Below, in pieces: positions 23,195-34,303 of a stretch of 64,000 nucleotides of DNA. Location of the stretch: positions 94,960,311 through 95,024,310 of the forward strand of contig JAAALK010000080.1 of assembly GCA_019279435.1 (NCBI GenBank), written 5' to 3'. Each line of letters opens with the position of its first letter. Within the stretch, counting starts at the first letter, position 1. Source of the DNA: Zizania palustris. Its lineage: Eukaryota > Streptophyta > Magnoliopsida > Poales > Poaceae. The notes below the pieces were generated by a model that saw only the letters and a list, made by a program, of their open reading frames with translations, was not told where the DNA came from and did not search any database. The position numbers and the translations under genes were made by a program.

Positions 23195-26117
23195 AAAGGC
23201 TACACAACTCGCAAATCCCCTTGCAAACGCTCAAACATAGACTGATCTAGGGGTTTGATAAGAATGCCAGCTAACTGATGATGTCTATCAACATGAAGAA
23301 GGTCAATGACACCTTTCTCATATTGATCCCTCAAAAAGTGAAAGTGCACATCAATATGTTTGGTTTTTGAATGAAGACATGGGTTTCCCTACACTAATCG
23401 CGCTAGTGCTATCACAAAACAAAGACACTCAAGCAGGGAAAGACAAACCAAAATCTTTCAAAGTGGAAATCATCCAAACCAACTGTGAGAAAAAGCTACG
23501 TACTCAGACTCAGTAGTGGAAAGCGCAACTCTATATTGTTTCCGAGAAGACCAAGAAACAAGCGAAGAACCGAGAAACTGGCAAGTACCAAAAGTCAACT
23601 TACGATCCAGTCGGCAACAACCAAAATCAGCATCGGAAAAGCCCGATAAATCAAGAGATGATGATGCAGTATAGTAAAGACCAAGATCAGGCGCATAGGT
23701 AAGCACCTGAAAATGCGCTTGACAGCCTGTCGATGAGATGTGTGTGGTGAATACTGGAAGTGCGCGCACAATCCCACAGTGATCTGAATGTCCAATCTCA
23801 TTGCCGTCAGGTACAGAAGCGATCCGATCATCCCTCGATACTCTCTCTCATTGACCTTGACGCCTCTCTCGTCCTTGTCTAGGCCCCTAGATGTGCCCAT
23901 GGGGTCATCTGAGGCTTTAGCTCTCCACCGAAGTCGAACTTCTTCGGCATGTCTCACATGTACTTTCTCTGGTGGATGAAGATGTCGTCCTTGGTCTGCT
24001 TGCTCTAGAGCCCTAAGAAGTACTTGAGCTCACCCATGAGGCTCATCTCAAACTCGCTATGCATCTGCTCAAAAAACTTGGACACAAGATCATTAGTGGA
24101 ACCACCAAAAATAATGTCGTCCACGTAAATCTAAGCAATCAAGAAATCAGAGCCATCTCTAAGAAAGAAAATAGTTTTGTCCATAGAGCCCATCACAAAT
24201 CCATTACCCAACAAAAATTGTTTTTAACGATCATACCAAGCCTTGGGGGCTTGCTTCAGACCATATAAAGCTTTTTGTAACTTGAAAACATGTCGAGGAA
24301 ACTTAGGGTTTTCAAAACCAAGGGGATGCCTAACACAGACCTCCACCTCTATATACCCATTCAGAAAAGTACTCTTGACATCCATTTGAAAAAGCTTAAA
24401 ACCTTTCAAAGCAGCAAATGCCAAAAATATGCGAATGGACTCAAGACGGGCAATAGGGGCGAAAGTCTCCTCAAAATCAATACCCTCTTTCTAGAAAAAA
24501 CCCTGGGAAACTAGTTGAGCTTTGTTGTGCACCACAACCCCATCTTCACCTTGTTTGTTCTTAAACACCCACTTGGTGTCTATGGGGTTGCATCCAGGTG
24601 ACAGCTCAACTAGTGTCCAAACCCGATTGCAAACAAAATTTCCAAGTTCTTCTTGCATGACATTTATCCAATTTGCATTAGATAAAGCACGAGCAACATC
24701 TCTAGGCTCAAAAGTGGCAACAAAAGCAGATTCGGCAAACACAACGAGCGAACCAGCCTGAGAACGTAAGGATCTCGTAGTGAGATCACCGATGATGAGC
24801 TATGAGGGGTGATCACGCTAAACTGCTCGAGATCCTTGGTGATCAGATGCCACCTCACCGGATTCAGTAGCTGACACCTATGGACTCAACTGAATGGGCT
24901 CAATCGAAGTGAAAGTAGTGATCAGAGGTCCACCCTCATCCTCAGCCAAAATCTCAAAAGGTGTGGGGTCTGCAGGCTATGCAATGAGACTCAAACGTTT
25001 TCAAATGCCCTTCCTTATTGAGTACAAAACACTTGCAGCCAAATGCTCGCAAGTGGCTCACCTTGGGCTATCTGCCAAACCGCAACTCATATGAAGTCTT
25101 ACCTAGGTAAGCTCTAAGAAAAATGTGATTGGCTAGATAGCAAGCTATGTTCATAGTTTCAGCCCAAAAGCGCCTAGGAGTCCTATGCTCATCGAGCATC
25201 GTCCTGGCCATCTCGACTAGCATGTGGTTCTTTCGTTCCACAACGTCATTCTGTGGGGGAGTGTAAGGGGCAGAAAACTGGTGCTCAACCCTGATCACTA
25301 CAGAAACTGACGAACTGAGAATTCTTGAACTCAGAACCATTGTTAGAGAGAATTGCTCACAACCGACCATTGTTCTCATTCTTTAGCTTCAGGATCAGGT
25401 CATGAATATAATAAAAGCCTCATTCTTAGACTCCTAAAATAAAACCCATGAGAATCAAGAAAAATCGTCAACAATCACAAGCACGTACCACTTCCCACCG
25501 ACTGAACGTACTCGAGCTAGACCAACAGTATCCATATGTAACAACTCTCTTGGGTACGAAGTTATCACCTGAGTCACAAGTGCGTGAGAAGCAGCAACCA
25601 TCTTCCCATGACGACAAGGATGACAAACTAGATCCTTCTCCATCTTAATCTTGGGCAATCCTCAGATGAGGTCCATATAACTCAATCTGACTAGCAAATT
25701 AAAGCTCAAATGATCTAACCTCCTATGCCACCTCTAGATCTCAAAGGAGGATCCAGCAATCAAACAGCGAGAAGAGCCAAAAAAACTAGAGAATTCAATC
25801 CCAAAACCTTACCAAACGGTAAGATCTGGCAAACCAAAGATCCTCTAGAATCAACAATAGAAGACATGTCCTTCTTAAAACGAACCTCTAAGCCCTCCTC
25901 AAGAAGTTGCAAAACAGAAACTAAATTAAAACAAAAATTTCTAACCAAAGCAACATTCTTCAAGGAGAAATGCTCAAAAATCTGAACTGAACCAAAGCCA
26001 TATACCTTCCCTTGACCATTGTTCCTAAAAGTGATGTATTCCTTGGAGCTCTGGGAATTAGACTGGAGAACCATCTATGATGTCCTATCATATGGCGAGA
26101 GCATACCAAATCCATGA
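23195..26117 (-). pseudogene. C1 pol (copia order PR-INT-RT-RNase H), decayed
   Basis: Pieces in order are 26157-25760 (protease/GAG-pre-integrase area, SKEYITFRNNGQGKVYG), 25658-25455 (KDLVCHPCRHGKMVAASH and YVLVIVDDFS of integrase), 25379-25068 (PPQNDVVERKNHMLVEMART), 24742-24491 and 24424-24224 (RT, FQMDVKSTFLNGY and LYGLKQAPKAWYD), 23957-23470 (RYRGMIGSLLYL, SDADFGCCRLDRK, STTESEYVAFS of RNase H). Each matches C4 pol (47620-50817). The pol terminus near 23195 also has a TAG in place of a Tyr codon. Confidence 0.88.
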
Positions 26118-26917
26118 TGTTGGGGAATAGGGGAGCTCCACTAGCATGTAAATTCAAAATTTCCGCCCTATGGCCCTAGGCTCATGCGTGTGTGAGATCA
26201 TAGATCGGTACCTTTAGCACGAGACACACTAGGTGCAGCGGAAGAAGATTTTGGAGTAGCGTGTCAAGCCTCTCCTCGCTTCGTCCTTGCCGTCCTTCGC
26301 CAATCCAAGCGATGAAGACAACATATTCGTTCACATGTATACGTTCACGAGCATCGCTATTGGAGCAACACCTCTACGGAGTCCACACGTACACAGAAGG
26401 ATTACTCCCACGGCAGCGTGCTATCACCGCACGTGAGAGACGGGGATCCTTGACCTCAACGTTTGAGGTCAAGAAGGGGAGGAGAGAACTCTTGGGTGGC
26501 TAGATCTAATATAGGCTTATTCTTTTTTGCAAGACGTCCTTCTCCTATCCTTATATAGGGCCGAGGGCCCCTAGGTCGTGCTTATCCTGAAACCCTAAAA
26601 ACCGTAACATATCCAATCTGTTTGCCCACATCGGAACTTCCGATCCTGTATCGGAATTTTCAACAGGGTATTTTAGGTCTCCTGTTTTAGTACGACAGGC
26701 AACAAATCCAATCTGTTATCGTCCACCTCGGAACTTCCGATACCATATCGGAACTTCCGATAAGTACAAAATTCCCCGATTCTGAATTGGAACTTCTAGC
26801 TCGTCAGAACTTCCGAAGCAACAATTGCTCTCTTTATCGAGACAGAAATTAACCAGAACTTCCGATACTACCTATCAGAACTTCCGATCCATTGAATTTT
26901 CTTGGGCATAACCTTCA
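26118..26917 (-). repeat. S1: solo LTR of another retrotransposon
   Basis: An 800-bp block interrupts C1 and is flanked by a 5-bp duplication catga (26113-26117 and 26918-26922). It runs tgttggggaa to aaccttca on the plus strand, so it is bounded by TG and CA. No internal region accompanies it, so it is a solo LTR. The TATA-like stretch CCTATATAAGG on the minus strand (about 26553-26563) suggests minus orientation. Upstream of it in that orientation are about eight copies of a near-palindrome centred on cggaacttccg (26629-26890). Confidence 0.82.
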
Positions 26918-27611
26918 CATGATCCATATGTCCTCCAAGCCTCGATCCTGCAAAATCAATGGTCATAAGGGGGAGCAAACGGTCCGACACCAAGTTTAGC
27001 AAAATAGTTAATCTAGTGTCGAGCCATCTGCTCAAAAGATGGAAAGCAATAAGAAATGTAAAAGTCTGAACCAAAACACGGCTCAAAGCTTCGTCCTCTG
27101 TACCACCTAGAGTCACGACCATGAGGTCCAAAGACGTATCCAGAACGACATGGAGCTCGACCGGAGCGAAGACCACCCTCCGGAGCACGAGCACGAAATC
27201 CGTCTCCTCTACCACCACCTACATGATGCACCCTGGCATCTAGCCTCTCTCCATGTCGAGGGACTCTCTATCTACCACACTGCTGGTAGAACTGCTTCTG
27301 CCCACCTAAAGCTATCTCTACTCTCTCTACCCTCTTCTTCCTGAAGCAAAACTCCGCAAGATTCCCTTATCCTCTGACAGAACTCATAGTGATAGGTAGG
27401 CTTCTTGGGATGTGATTGAGGCTTGGGCTTCTTGGGCTTAGTGCTGTTGGCTGTTGGCTCTTTGGTACGAGAGGGTCCAGGTAGAGAGTCAAGAGAAGTG
27501 TGGAGATGCTTGGGTTTTGGGATCCAGATAGGTTTCTTTGGTGGAGCTCTAGGTTTCTCTTGGAAGACACCATCCTTATGTTGACTGGCCTGAAAGGACT
27601 CAATAGAGTGG
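26918..27611 (-). pseudogene. C1 gag 3' part (decayed)
   Basis: Aligns with the C-terminal half of gag in C2 and C4: fragments such as LLSRWLDTRLTILLNLVSD are out-of-frame readings of the same DNA, and the second Cys/His knuckle is mutated (a Tyr replaces the first Cys near 27390). It ends at 27611 where E4 inserted. Confidence 0.7.
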
Positions 27612-27704
27612 TGTTGATAGCAAAAAATGGCATTAAATGGTTAAGATTGTCACAATATAAATTTTGATAATTTGGGCTGAAAATACACATGTCTTGGATT
27701 GGGC

Positions 27705-27709
27705 CTAAG
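27705..27709. repeat. C2 target-site duplication, left copy
   Basis: ctaag, repeated at 39150-39154. Joining the flanks gives continuous E4 LTR sequence. Confidence 0.92.
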
Positions 27710-29732
27710 TGTAGGACCGAAAGTAGCGACCAGAGGGGGGTGAATGGGCGCCTAAAAATTCTTTCGAATCTATGGCCTGTTCCCAATACCCAACACACCT
27801 CAAAAGACTAAGTAAGAGAGTGTGAACAGAAAGCCTAAGTCTAAAAGTATCTAGCCTAGAAACAACCAGTGTCAAAATAGAGAAACACCAATACAGTGCT
27901 AATAGGAAGATAAACAAAATATTCAAGACATGGCAGATCAAACTTCTCAGTAAAATAATCTAAGTACACATGGAATGGGATGAGAAGTTACTGTTCAAAA
28001 TATGTCTCCTGTTTGAAACTTGTCGAAGCCTGCTTCGCAGTGTCGAAGCCTACTTCGCAGTGTCAAAGCCTGCTTTGGAGTTCCTTGTCGAAGTCTAGCG
28101 AAGGTTGTCGTTGAAGTGCCGAAGGTTTGTAGAATCTAGCCTAGTTCGAGTGTAGCAGAGAGCGAAGTATGCTTCAAAGCGAAGTATGAATGTATTGAAG
28201 CTTGCTTCGAACAATGTACTTCGAAGCCTAGACTTCGATCAGAAAGCTTCGAACAAAGTTCACAGAAAAGCAATCTTCGAACGAGAAGCGAAGCCCGATT
28301 CATAGTAGCAAGACCAAATCGAAGCCTACACTCTACCTCCGGAGCTAGCTTGATCGAGATATGATTACCAACGAGATCACCTTCGAACCAAGGACTAACT
28401 CCGAATGACAAGCTCCAAACCCACAAACTGTGACCCTCGAAAAGGACATCAGCAGAAGAATCTCAGAAAACACACTTCAGAGAGACATGCTTCGAAGCTA
28501 ACTTCAAAGCTTGTCGAAGTATGCTTCGTAACAGTGCCGAAGTATGCTAGAACAAAACCTTAGAACAGAGCATACTTTGAAGCAGGATTTAATGCTCGAG
28601 TTCGGAGTCAAAAGTTCTAGCGAAGCCTTCGAAGATGTCAGGTCGAAGCCTACCTCACGGAGCTGAGGGACTTTGAACAGAGAAGGGGGCTTTGCCAGAA
28701 ACAGCCAGAGAAAGGACTTGGTCCTGTCTACTCGATCAAAAAGGCTACGTAGGAAAAGCAACAGCTAGGACAATAGCGCACTGTAGCTACAGGGAACTAG
28801 TACTACTTGCAACAGGAACAAGCTAGTAGAACTAGTACTTCTCAGCCCGTAGAACAAAAACCAACAGAGACGAAGCCTGATCTCAAGAATAATCAATAGG
28901 GCACGAAAAAACAAAGCTTCACATCCATCAAAAATCGCAGCACAGCAAGAGACACGAACAGAGAATAGAATCTCATTGTAACATGAAGAACAGACGGAAT
29001 GGCAATAATAAAACTTCTGGCGGCGCACATGAACAGGAGCAGAGAGAACGCATGGAACAAGAGAGGAATGATCCAAGGAATTGATTAAAAAGTGAGTTCA
29101 ACAAAAGGGTAACCTAACCCTAGGGATTGGGGCCCTATTTATAGGCTGCCCAATAGCTAGGAATATTCCACCAGCCCCTTAGGGTTTTTTATAGACGCTG
29201 AAATAACAGGAAAAGACTAAACTGCCCTTAGGATATTTTTACAGACTCGACTGACTGACTGTTGGCCTAGGGATAAAATAGTAAAATCCTATTTACAGAT
29301 GACTTATCCGGAAGCTAAGCTTTCGTAGCGACTACGGCTTCTCTTCTGGACAGTCCGATACAAGATCAGCGGTCGTCAGTTTTGCGCCGAAACTGACAAA
29401 GCCTCCACCGACTTTGCACCAGGTACCCGGATTGGGCCGGCCCGATTCCACAGCTCCCTCAGCCCGGCAATCACTCATCGCCCGTGTACCTGAGTCAATC
29501 CTGGTCAACAGCCCAGTGGGTCTTCTGCTGCTCCTGGCCCATGTACCCGGATTGGGCCAGCCCGACTTCGCGGCCCCTCTGCCCGACAGTCGCTCGCTTC
29601 CCGTGTACCTGAGTCACACGCGGCCCATGATGCAGCAGATCTCCTCTCTTCTTCTATCCTCTTTGACTATCATTGACAATGACTCATCACATCTGGAGCC
29701 ATGAGGCCCACGCTTTTCAGCATGGCTCCTCA
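27710..29732 (-). repeat. C2 3' LTR (2023 bp)
   Basis: Runs tgtaggaccgaaagtagcg to agcatggctcctca on the plus strand. It pairs with 37124-39149. The segment 28015-28650 is dense in ttcgaa and cgaagc/gcttcg inverted repeats. Confidence 0.95.
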
Positions 29733-31111
29733 ATCTCCCCCTTGATGAGTGCATTGTCAACACTTCACTTCTTCAGCTCTTCAGTACCTGCGAACACATG
29801 CGGAAACACGAAAACAAAGCACAAGAAAACAAAGAAGAAGAAAAATAAAGAAAGTAAAGTAAAAGTTTTAACCCTAATGACCAAAATCCAAACAAAAGCA
29901 AGAAGCGGTCATTATGGTTAACCAAGGGTAAAAGCTCGAAACGAGTGCAATCTTCAGAAACACCAACAAGGATATCAAAAGTGTAAGGACAAAAAAAATC
30001 CCCCCTGAAACAAATCCTAGAGAAAGCCAAAACTCCCCCTTGAACTCTTATCCCAAAATTTCTCCCCCTTGGTGACAAGTGAACTCATCAAGCACTCGAA
30101 AAAGACATAGACTCCCCCTGAAATGCAACTCCCCCTCAAAATATGCAATGAATGCAACTGGGGTGCAAGTCGAGTGAAGAGAGCATGCTTCTCAGATATG
30201 ATTGACTGCAATTACAACATCTAACAGATACAGCAAAAGTCATATAGTCTACGATACATGGCATGATCAGTGCAAGAGATGACATCTAAAGAAAGTCATT
30301 AGCACGCATTTTCAATTTTTGCAAACAAAAGCATCACCACATTTCCAGTTTACAAGCAAGGTAAAGCATGAGATGTAGAAGCTAACTGATATCTACCAAG
30401 ATAAGCTTTGTCCAAAAACAAAGTGCTTCAACAAACTTGTTATCATTTCATTTTTCAGGCTTTTTCTTTTTCCTTTTTCATTTTTGCCAGGGGTTATTTG
30501 CATGTCAAACCTTATGCTGACCGACCAAGTCAAGCCTAGGCTAGAACTAGACCATCAGAAGCTTAAGACATTGGTCTTGGCATACACTCCACTGTCCTAG
30601 TTCATACCAAGGTGCTATGGTACGCAGTCCAGAACAATGCAATGCGACAAAACAAACCCACCTGGATCTTTTCAAATTATGCATAAAAAGGCATGTAATT
30701 TTCATTTTTTTTGATTTTTCATTGTTTTTATAGATCATTTTCCATGTAAAAAGCATAAAGATATCCAAATTGCATTTTTGCAGCTAAGTCAGGAACTAGC
30801 TACAAGGCATGTAACAGATAGCAAAAGCACTCAGCCTACACATGCTAGTTACCAGAAGCAATGGTGATCATTTTTCAAGTTTAAAGCGTAAAAGCCATGC
30901 ATATGACAGATATCAGACATATCAAGTGAACTGAACCAAAGCATGATCATTGACAAGTATTCAAAAGCATGTACCAGCTAGACTAAGTAAAGCAGTTCAA
31001 TCATATAACAGAAGTAGCTCAAAAGTGTGATATATGAGTATGCAAGATATGAACACACACAAAAAGACTCAAGAAAAGAGTAAAGAAGAAAGAAAACTGA
31101 CGCAAAATATC
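29733..31111 (-). other. C2 region between pol and 3' LTR, with repeated polypurine tracts
   Basis: AT-rich and without a long open frame, so no env-like ORF was found, although some SIRE elements have one. AGGGGGAG-type tracts on the minus strand occur at about 29735-29743, 29999-30006, 30033-30040, 30062-30070, 30111-30118 and 30128-30136. The first adjoins the 3' LTR and is the probable plus-strand primer. Confidence 0.75.
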
Positions 31112-34100
31112 CTAGAAAGGATACACAACACCCAAATCCCCTCGTAAACGATCAAAAGTAGACTGATCTAGGGGTTTGGTGAAAATGTCAGCCAACTGAT
31201 GATGGGTATCAACATGAACAATGTCAATGACACCTTTCTCATATTGATCCCGCAGAAAGTGAAAGCGCATATCAATGTGTTTGGTTTTTGAATGGAGACA
31301 AGGGTTTTTCCCTACACTAATAACACTGGTGTTGTCGCAAAACAAAGGAACTCCGGTAGGAAAGAACAACCTAAAATCTCTCAGAGTGGAAATCATCTAA
31401 ACCAACTATGAGCAGTAGCTAGCAGCAGCTACATACTCAGCCTCAGTGGTCGAAAGAGCAACTCCAGATTGCTTTCGAGAAGACCAAGAGACAAGAGAAG
31501 AACCAAGAAACTGGCAAGTACCGGAAGTCGACTTGCGATCCAACCAGCACCCACAAAAGTCGGCGTCCGAAAATCCAAATAAATCAAGAGATGATGATGC
31601 TGAATAGTAAAGACCGAGATCAGGCGCATAAGTGAGATACCTGAAGATGCGCTTGACAGCCTGCCGATGAGATGCGCGTGGTGAAGACTGGAAACACGCG
31701 CAAAGTCCCACGATGAACTGTATGTCTGGTCTTGTCGCCATCAAGTACAGCAGCGAACCGATCATCCCTCGAAACTCTCTCTCGTTGACCTTGACGCCGC
31801 TCTCATCCTTGTCCAGACCCCTAGATGTGCCTATCGGGGTCATCTGTGGCTTCAACTCACCACCAAAGTGAAATTTTTTCAACATGTCACGAGTGTACTT
31901 ACCTTGATGGATGAAGGTGTCGTCCTTGGTCTGCTTGATCTGGAGCCCTAAGAAGTACTTGAGCTCACCCATGAGGCTCATCTCAAACTCGCTGTGCATC
32001 TGCTCAGAAAACTTGGACACAAGAGAATCAGTAGTACCGCCAAAAATAATATCGTCCACGTAAATATGAGCAACTAAGAAATCTGAAGCAATTCTGAGCA
32101 AAAAGAGAGTCTTATCCACAGAACCCATCACGAAGCCCTTCCCCAACAAAAACTGCTTCAACCGGTCATACCAAGCCCTGGGGGCTTGCTTCAACCCGTA
32201 TAAAGCTTTCTACAGCTTAAAAACATGTCGAGGAAACTTAGAGTTCTCAAAACCAGGGGGCTGCCTAACATACACTTCCTCCTCTATATACCCGTTCAAA
32301 AAAGCACTCTTGACATCCATTTGAAAAAACTTAAAACCCTTTGAACCGGCAAAATCTAAGAGAATGCGAATGGACTCAAGACGGGCAATAGGGGCGAAAG
32401 TTTCTTCAAAATCAATACCCTCTTTCTGGCAAAAACCCTGGGTAACTAGCCGAGCTTTGTTGCGCACCACAACCCCATCTTCACCTTGTTTGTTCTTGAA
32501 CACCCACTTGGTGCCTATGGGGTTGCATCCTGGTGGCGGCTCAACTAGTGTCCAAACCCCATTACGGACAAAATTCTCAAGCTCTTCTTGCATAGCGTTA
32601 ATCCAATTAGAATCAGAAAGAGCATGAGAAACATCTCTGGGCTCAAAAGATGCAACAAAAGCAGATTCAGCAAACACAGCAAGAGAGGTACCAAATGAAC
32701 GCAAAGTTCTCTCAGTCAAATCACCAATGATGAGCTCTGAGGGGTGATCACGCTGAACTGCTCGGGATCCCTAGTGATCTGAAGTCACCTCACCGGAGTC
32801 AGCAGCTGGCACCTCTGGACTTGACTGAGGGGGCTCGATCGAAGTGGAAGAAGTGATCAGAGGTCCACCCTCATCCTCAGTCGAAGTCTCAGAAGGTGTG
32901 GGCTCTGCAGGAGGTGCAGAAGGTCCACCCTCATCAGCAGCTGGAGTGTCCTCATCTTCCTCAAAGATGGACTCTCCGAGATCACCATCACTAGAAAGCT
33001 CAAAAGAAGGAGTCAAAGAAGGCAAGGACTCGTCAAATGAAACCTCACAAGTCTCGACAAGCTGCTGGGAGTCGAGGTTCCAAACACGGAAGCCTCGAGA
33101 ATGCAACGCATAGCCAAGAAAAACTCCATCCCAGCAACGAGACTCAAACTTGTCCAAATGCCCTCCCTTCTTGAGCACAAAGCACTTGCAGCCAAACGCT
33201 CGCAAGTGGCTCACTTTGGGCTGTCTGCCAAACCACAACTCGTATGAGGTCTTACTAAGGTAAGCTCTAAGAAAAATGCGGTTGTCCAGATAGCAAGTCG
33301 TGTTCATGGCTTCAGCCCAAAAACGCCTAGGAGTCTTGTGCTCATCGAGCATCATCCTGGCCATCTCGACTAGCGTGCGGTTCTTTCATTCCATAACGCC
33401 GTTCTGTGGGGGAGTGTAAGGAGCAGAAAACTGATGGTCAAGACCCTGATCACTACAGAAGCTGACGAACTGAGAATTCTTGAACTCAGAGCCGTTATCG
33501 GACCGAATTGCTCGCATCCGACCATTGTTCTCATTCTTCAGCTTCAAAATCAGGTCATGAACAAAATGAAAAGTTTCATCCTTAGACTACAAAAAAACCG
33601 ACGAGAATCGAGAAAAGTCGTCAACAATCACAAGCGCATACCACTTCCCACCGACTGAGCGTACCCGAGCTAGACCGACAGTGTCCATGTGTAACAGCTC
33701 GCCCGGATATGAAGTCATCACCTGAGTCACATGTGAGTGAGACGCGGCAACCATTTTCCCATGACGACAGGGATGACAAACTAGATCTTTCTCCATTTTA
33801 AGCTTGGGCAATCCTCGAATGAGGTCCATAGAGCTCAACCTAACTAGCAGATCAAAACTCAAATGATCTAACCTCCTATGCCACTTCCAGAGCTCAAAAG
33901 AAGATCCAGCAATCAAACAGCGAGAAGGGCCAAAAGAACTAGAGAAGTCAATTCGAAAAACTTTACGGAATGGTAAGATCTGGCAAATCAAAGACCCTCT
34001 AGAATCAAACGCAGAAGAATTGCCCTTCTTAAAACGCACCTCCAAACCATGCTCATGAAGTTGCGAAACAGAAATCAAATTAACGTTCAAATTTCCAACC

Positions 34101-34303
34101 AAGGCAACATTCTTCAAAGAGAAATGGTCTGAAATGTGAATTGAGCCGATACCGTTTACCTTCCCTTGACCACTGTTCCCGAATGTGATGTACTCTTTGG
34201 AGATCGGGGAAGTGAGACTGGAGAACCATCTGTGATGTCCCGTCATGTGGTGAGAGCATCCTGAGTCCATGATCCAAACGTCCTCCAGTCCCCGATCTTG
34301 CAC
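31112..34303 (-). pseudogene. C2 pol (protease, integrase, RT, RNase H), broken
   Basis: Frames in order are 34303-33587 (WIMDSGCSHHMTG protease site, WHRRLDHLSFDLLVRL, VCHPCRHGKM, start of integrase), 33364-32771 (integrase end and acidic linker), 32719-32210 (RT first half, FQMDVKSAFLNGYIEEEVYV), 32194-31406 (YVDDIIFGG, RNase H) and 31396-31112 (KHIDMRFHFLRDQYEKG, ADIFTKPL). Between them stops replace residues conserved in C4: TAG for Gln or Trp near 31400, 32205 and 32770, and TGA for Arg near 33390. Otherwise closely similar to the intact C4 pol. Confidence 0.92.

Larger units (their letters stand above)
22932..27611 (-). mobile_element. C1: old SIRE-type Ty1/copia element, truncated and decayed
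   Basis: From 22932 the sequence matches the segment between pol and 3' LTR of C2 (from 30855) and C4 (from 47360), then pol, then the start of gag. It contains a solo LTR (26118-26917). E4 interrupts it at 27611 and the rest of gag would lie beyond the window. On the other side E3 interrupts it, and the copia 3' LTR is not found beyond E3. It is the oldest element of the stack: every domain has several stops and frameshifts. Confidence 0.85.

Noticed and set aside
26261..26503. An 80-codon plus-strand frame inside S1
   Set aside because: It lies in the transcribed part of a solo LTR and opposes the inferred orientation; no homology recognised.
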